Source of the DNA: Dromaius novaehollandiae
Taxonomy: Eukaryota > Chordata > Aves > Casuariiformes > Dromaiidae
Length of the DNA stretch: 64,000 nucleotides
NCBI RefSeq assembly: GCF_036370855.1
Contig: NC_088111.1
Location: 17,891,501-17,955,500, forward strand
Direction: 5' to 3'
Shown: piece after piece, positions 63,601 to 64,000 of the stretch
How positions within the stretch are numbered: the stretch's first letter is position 1
Layout of the letters: the number at the start of each line of letters is the position of its first letter
Position numbers and translations under genes: made by a program
Notes under the pieces: generated by a model
Database searches by the model: none
The model's input: the letters and a program-made list of their open reading frames with translations, nothing else
What the model was told of the DNA's origin: nothing

Positions 63601-64000
63601 TAAATACATATTGATTGGGTATTATTATTTTAATTATAGCAGGCTTAAGGCTCAATTGGTTGTCGTCAGGTCACATTTGATTTTAAATAGATATATTTTT
63701 GTATATTTTTTAATTTACCTTACAAAGTATATTTCCGTATTGCTTTTCTATTGATCCTTCTGTTCATTACCCAGCTGTAGAACACATCTCATGAGAGTCA
63801 TTACTAAAGGACATTAGAATGCTAAATGAATTATTGCAGAAAACAAGCATATTCCTAATGTTCTTATTCAGGGAAATGCCCCAATATAGTTGCCAGACTT
63901 TATAAAAAAGACAGAACAATGCATTTTCCATAGCTTTGACCTACCCAGGGTCTGCAGCAAGGTCTCGGTGTAAGGAGCCACATGAAAAAACACTGAGGAC
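33538..64000 (-). CDS. 3' part of a gene for a divergent protein with three tandem NDK-like domains
   Basis: Eleven exons read right to left: 64000-63945 (edge), 62460-62266, 60968-60642, 55200-55031, 47629-47434, 43752-43658, 42383-42263, 39664-39447, 37856-37771, 35318-35094, 33664-33538. All junction phases agree and give 604 residues without a stop. Counting from the edge, domain A spans about 50-188, domain B 198-334 and domain C 393-590. B shows the NDK order: strand VLLIKP, then GSALVLCLQRPNAV, GPEDP, RAQYG, NGFYGS and FFPEG. The active-site histidine is Tyr314; Lys204, Arg301 and Asn311 remain. A and C lack the NxxHGS motif. A basic linker (KQRKIIKRKTR, 362-372) separates B from C. 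The N-terminus lies outside the window. Multi-NDK proteins of this type (NME8) occur in cilia, but no name is assigned and any ciliary role is inference. Confidence 0.85.
33665..35093 (-). other. Intron of NDK-like gene
   Basis: It is bounded by AGGAG/GTGAGG and the strong acceptor at 33665. No repeat or exon was recognised inside. A short alternative frame ending near 34860 was considered and not used. Confidence 0.7.
35094..35318 (-). CDS. NDK-like gene, basic insert exon (residues 488-562)
   Basis: The donor is AAGGAG/GTGAGG. The acceptor is a tandem CAGCAG, so the exon may start at 35318 or 35315; both keep the frame and differ by one serine. The 75 residues (for example ISAPKGRKNRVGDKLYAGGG) do not look like NDK sequence, yet they lie between the ICFDSLLD and SVLDTVQHLLYP parts of domain C. 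Phases on both sides agree with the neighbours. The support is splice signals and phase rather than homology. Confidence 0.68.
35319..37770 (-). other. Intron of NDK-like gene
   Basis: It runs from ACAG/GTAAGT at 37770 to the CAGCAG acceptor. A 105-codon open frame (35283-35597) overlaps its end and was rejected as an exon. No repeat was recognised. Confidence 0.7.
37771..37856 (-). CDS. NDK-like gene exon (residues 460-487), domain C core strand
   Basis: The acceptor is CTCTCTTACAG and the donor GACAG/GTAAGT. The segment LCLVLAAQRDNAVICFDSLL matches the NDK strand-helix pattern (compare ALVLCLQRPNAVKKLLDLL in domain B). It is in phase 0 and out phase 2. Confidence 0.85.
37857..39446 (-). 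other. Intron of NDK-like gene
   Basis: It is bounded by AAAG/GTAGGA and CTTACAG. An open frame at 38109-38408 contains a chance GVFPEGP but has no usable splice signals. No repeat was recognised. Confidence 0.75.
39447..39664 (-). CDS. NDK-like gene exon (residues 387-459), start of domain C
   Basis: The acceptor is CTTTTCCCATCAG and the donor GCAAAG/GTAGGA. It reads CLILPGIIL, the position of the NDK LIKPD strand, then LIGRDFTVTGVRLTVLDAPQ, matching the NDK segment about GFxIVGxKxxxL. The KPD motif has been lost. Confidence 0.88.
39665..42262 (-). other. Intron of NDK-like gene
   Basis: It is bounded by CTTG/GTAAGG and CCATCAG. No mobile element or further exon was recognised. Confidence 0.8.
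42263..42383 (-). CDS. NDK-like gene exon (residues 347-386), basic linker
   Basis: The acceptor CTCCCTTCCCTCCTGCAG is very strong and the donor is TTG/GTAAGG. It encodes the link between domains B and C, with a lysine/arginine cluster at residues 362-372 that could be a nuclear-import or nucleic-acid-binding patch (inference). It is in phase 0 and out phase 1. Confidence 0.86.
42384..43657 (-). other. Intron of NDK-like gene
   Basis: It is bounded by AGAG/GTAGGA and the polypyrimidine acceptor at 42384. Nothing else was recognised. Confidence 0.8.
43658..43752 (-). CDS. NDK-like gene exon (residues 315-346), end of domain B
   Basis: The acceptor is TTTATCTCTCAG and the donor GAAGAG/GTAGGA. 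It completes GSKSYQIAVRDMKLFFPEG, the NDK HGSDS to final-helix region, then a Cys-rich segment and an EEEE run. Confidence 0.9.
43753..47433 (-). other. Intron of NDK-like gene
   Basis: It holds an old plus-oriented CR1 fragment (about 44260-44705), antisense to the gene. Otherwise it is AT-rich with no recognised features. Confidence 0.8.
44260..44705 (+). mobile_element. Old CR1 LINE fragment
   Basis: Recognisable CR1 phrases in order are: TATTCTGTTCACCTCTGGTC, GATCTTGGCTTGTTCAGCCC, CATAAATACCTCAAGG, GAAGTTCTGGAACAACC and CTTGAGAGGTCCCTCCAGGC. Substitutions are many, so it is an ancient copy. Confidence 0.8.
47434..47629 (-). CDS. NDK-like gene exon (residues 250-314), domain B catalytic region
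   Basis: The acceptor is CCATTATTTCTTTTCAG and the donor TATG/GTAGGT. It contains the NDK elements GSALVLCLQRPNAV, LLGPEDP, RAQYG and NGFY in order. The residue at the catalytic histidine position is tyrosine. Confidence 0.93.
51486..51514. repeat. Short tandem repeat GTTGTGATACAA
   Basis: GTTGTGATAC occurs twice, 12 bases apart, within AT-rich intron sequence. Confidence 0.7.
52388..52620 (-). mobile_element. CR1 LINE fragment, reverse orientation
   Basis: The plus strand starts with AGAATCACAGGACAGGACTGG, then ATTGAGTCCAGTGACCTGCT and CAGGTAATCCCTAAAGC. These are the reverse complement of the CR1 3' end (GGACTGGAAGGGACC, ATCGAGTCCAGTCCCCTGC in common copies). It lies in the same direction as the NDK-like gene. 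Confidence 0.75.
53684..53796. repeat. TA/TG microsatellite with internal duplication
   Basis: Alternating (TA)n and (TG)n. The start CAAATTTACTCTGCATATATAT recurs about 51 bases later as CAAATTTACCCTGCGCATATAT, so the tract looks like a duplicated unit. Confidence 0.85.
55031..55200 (-). CDS. NDK-like gene exon (residues 193-249), start of domain B
   Basis: The acceptor is TTGTGCTTTGTTACAG and the donor GAAGCAG/GTTTGT. It begins GAQVLCTVLLIKPGAW, the first NDK strand with the KP of the KPD motif kept, then KFSVVGMKHTNLEPDVA. The acceptor at 55201 was chosen over one at about 55239 because only it matches the phase-1 end of the upstream exon and gives a plain join from domain A to domain B. 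Confidence 0.9.
57051..57076. repeat. Short tandem repeat TTTATATACCA
   Basis: The unit ATTTATATACC occurs twice in a row. Confidence 0.7.
58095..58335 (+). mobile_element. MIR-like (CORE-SINE) element
   Basis: It contains GGCACTGTAATGCAATGGAT, then CAATGGTGACCAAATCATTTCACCTCTCTAGGCTTCA and GTAAAAGATAATGCAACTTACCT, ending with AAAGTGCTACAAATGAGC and GGGATTATTATT. This is the order of the MIR body: CTTGGGCAAGTCA, CACCTCTCTGTGCCTCAGTTTCC, GTAAAATGGGGATAAT. These amniote-wide SINEs are ancient, which fits the divergence. Confidence 0.75.
58848..58870. repeat. (AAC)n microsatellite
   Basis: About seven perfect CAA units in AT-rich intron sequence. Confidence 0.9.
60642..60968 (-). CDS. NDK-like gene exon (residues 84-192), most of domain A
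   Basis: The acceptor is CTTGACTTGCAG and the donor GTAACTG/GTAAGC. GFELLGLKWFPHLTRSQARE and NPVLVCALRRINAF follow the NDK pattern (GFxIVGxK, SGPxVAMVxxGxNAV). The segment ALTPEMTFRQAVLFF replaces the NxxHGSDS active-site loop and leads into the last helix. It is in and out phase 1. Confidence 0.92.
60969..62265 (-). other. Intron of NDK-like gene
   Basis: It is bounded by GCAG/GTGATC and TTGCAG. It holds a MIR-like fragment at 61735-61920 and nothing else recognised. Confidence 0.8.
61735..61920 (-). mobile_element. MIR-like (CORE-SINE) element, reverse orientation
   Basis: On the minus strand it reads ...ACTGACGTCCTGTGTGATCAGAAGCAAGGTGCTGCACCTCTTCATGCTTCATTTG, then AATAATGACACTATCCACCTA and TTGCAAATGCATACATGAAGAGTGCT. 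This keeps the MIR order (tgtgtgacc, cacctct, aataatgacact) with many substitutions. Confidence 0.65.
62266..62460 (-). CDS. NDK-like gene exon (residues 19-84), start of domain A
   Basis: The acceptor is TCTCCCTGGGCAG and the donor AATGCAG/GTGATC. VVMLTLIGMDAMKSAGELLHQIL is at the position of the first NDK strand and helix, with the KPD motif replaced. A pro/gly-rich insertion (LLPGGNKQ) follows. It is in and out phase 1. Confidence 0.88.
62461..63944 (-). other. Intron of NDK-like gene
   Basis: It is bounded by CTGG/GTAGGT and GGGCAG. It is AT-rich, with no repeat or exon recognised. Confidence 0.8.
63945..64000 (-). CDS. NDK-like gene exon cut by the window edge (residues 1-19)
   Basis: The donor is CCCTGG/GTAGGT. 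The frame read from the next exon gives VFFHVAPYTETLLQTLG. The exon continues past the right edge, or starts at a possible acceptor in CCTCAG at about 63996; the sequence beyond is needed to decide. Confidence 0.72.

Overview
The window is vertebrate, most likely avian, nuclear DNA. Coding sequence is split by GT-AG introns. There are CR1 LINE fragments (the clearest at 4672-4850, ending in the repeated ATTCTGTGA-type tail usual in birds and other sauropsids), and the left 23 kb is very GC- and CpG-rich, as on bird microchromosomes. The species cannot be told from the sequence. Most long open frames in the GC-rich part are by-products of base composition.

Layout. (1) 1-4285: GC-rich region upstream of SBK1, with a CpG-dense stretch at about 1.9-4.1 kb and one possible non-coding first-exon donor at 2725. 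(2) 4286-6796: SBK1 on the plus strand, with three coding exons giving a complete 395-residue Ser/Thr kinase, followed by a long 3' UTR that may end near the AATAAA at 9357. (3) 9.4-22 kb: no recognisable coding gene; some AT-rich blocks that look like conserved non-coding DNA, including a perfect POU octamer at 10426. (4) 22.0-22.6 kb: a CpG island holding a well-formed minus-strand promoter with two CCAAT boxes 32 bp apart and a TATATAAG box. The transcript it drives was not identified. (5) 22.7-33 kb: no recognised gene. (6) 33538 to beyond 64000: the 3' part of a large minus-strand gene. I joined eleven exons with matching splice phases into one reading frame of 604 codons that runs off the right edge.

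The minus-strand gene is the main result. It encodes three tandem, highly divergent nucleoside-diphosphate-kinase-like (NDK/NME) domains. In the best-preserved one (domain B) the catalytic histidine position is tyrosine (NGFYGS), and the other two have no recognisable active-site motif. It is therefore probably a pseudo-NDK scaffold protein rather than an enzyme. The third domain is interrupted by a separate basic exon, which starts at a CAGCAG tandem acceptor. I could not attach a gene symbol. SBK1 and this gene are convergent, about 27 kb apart between stop codons, with the orphan promoter between them. There is also a shift from GC-rich DNA on the left to AT-rich DNA on the right.

Repeats are sparse: CR1 fragments at 4.7, 19.3, 44.3 and 52.4 kb, old MIR-like (CORE-SINE) pieces at 28.1, 58.1 and 61.8 kb, and several simple repeats and homopolymers. 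I recognised no tRNA, rRNA, CRISPR or bacterial feature.
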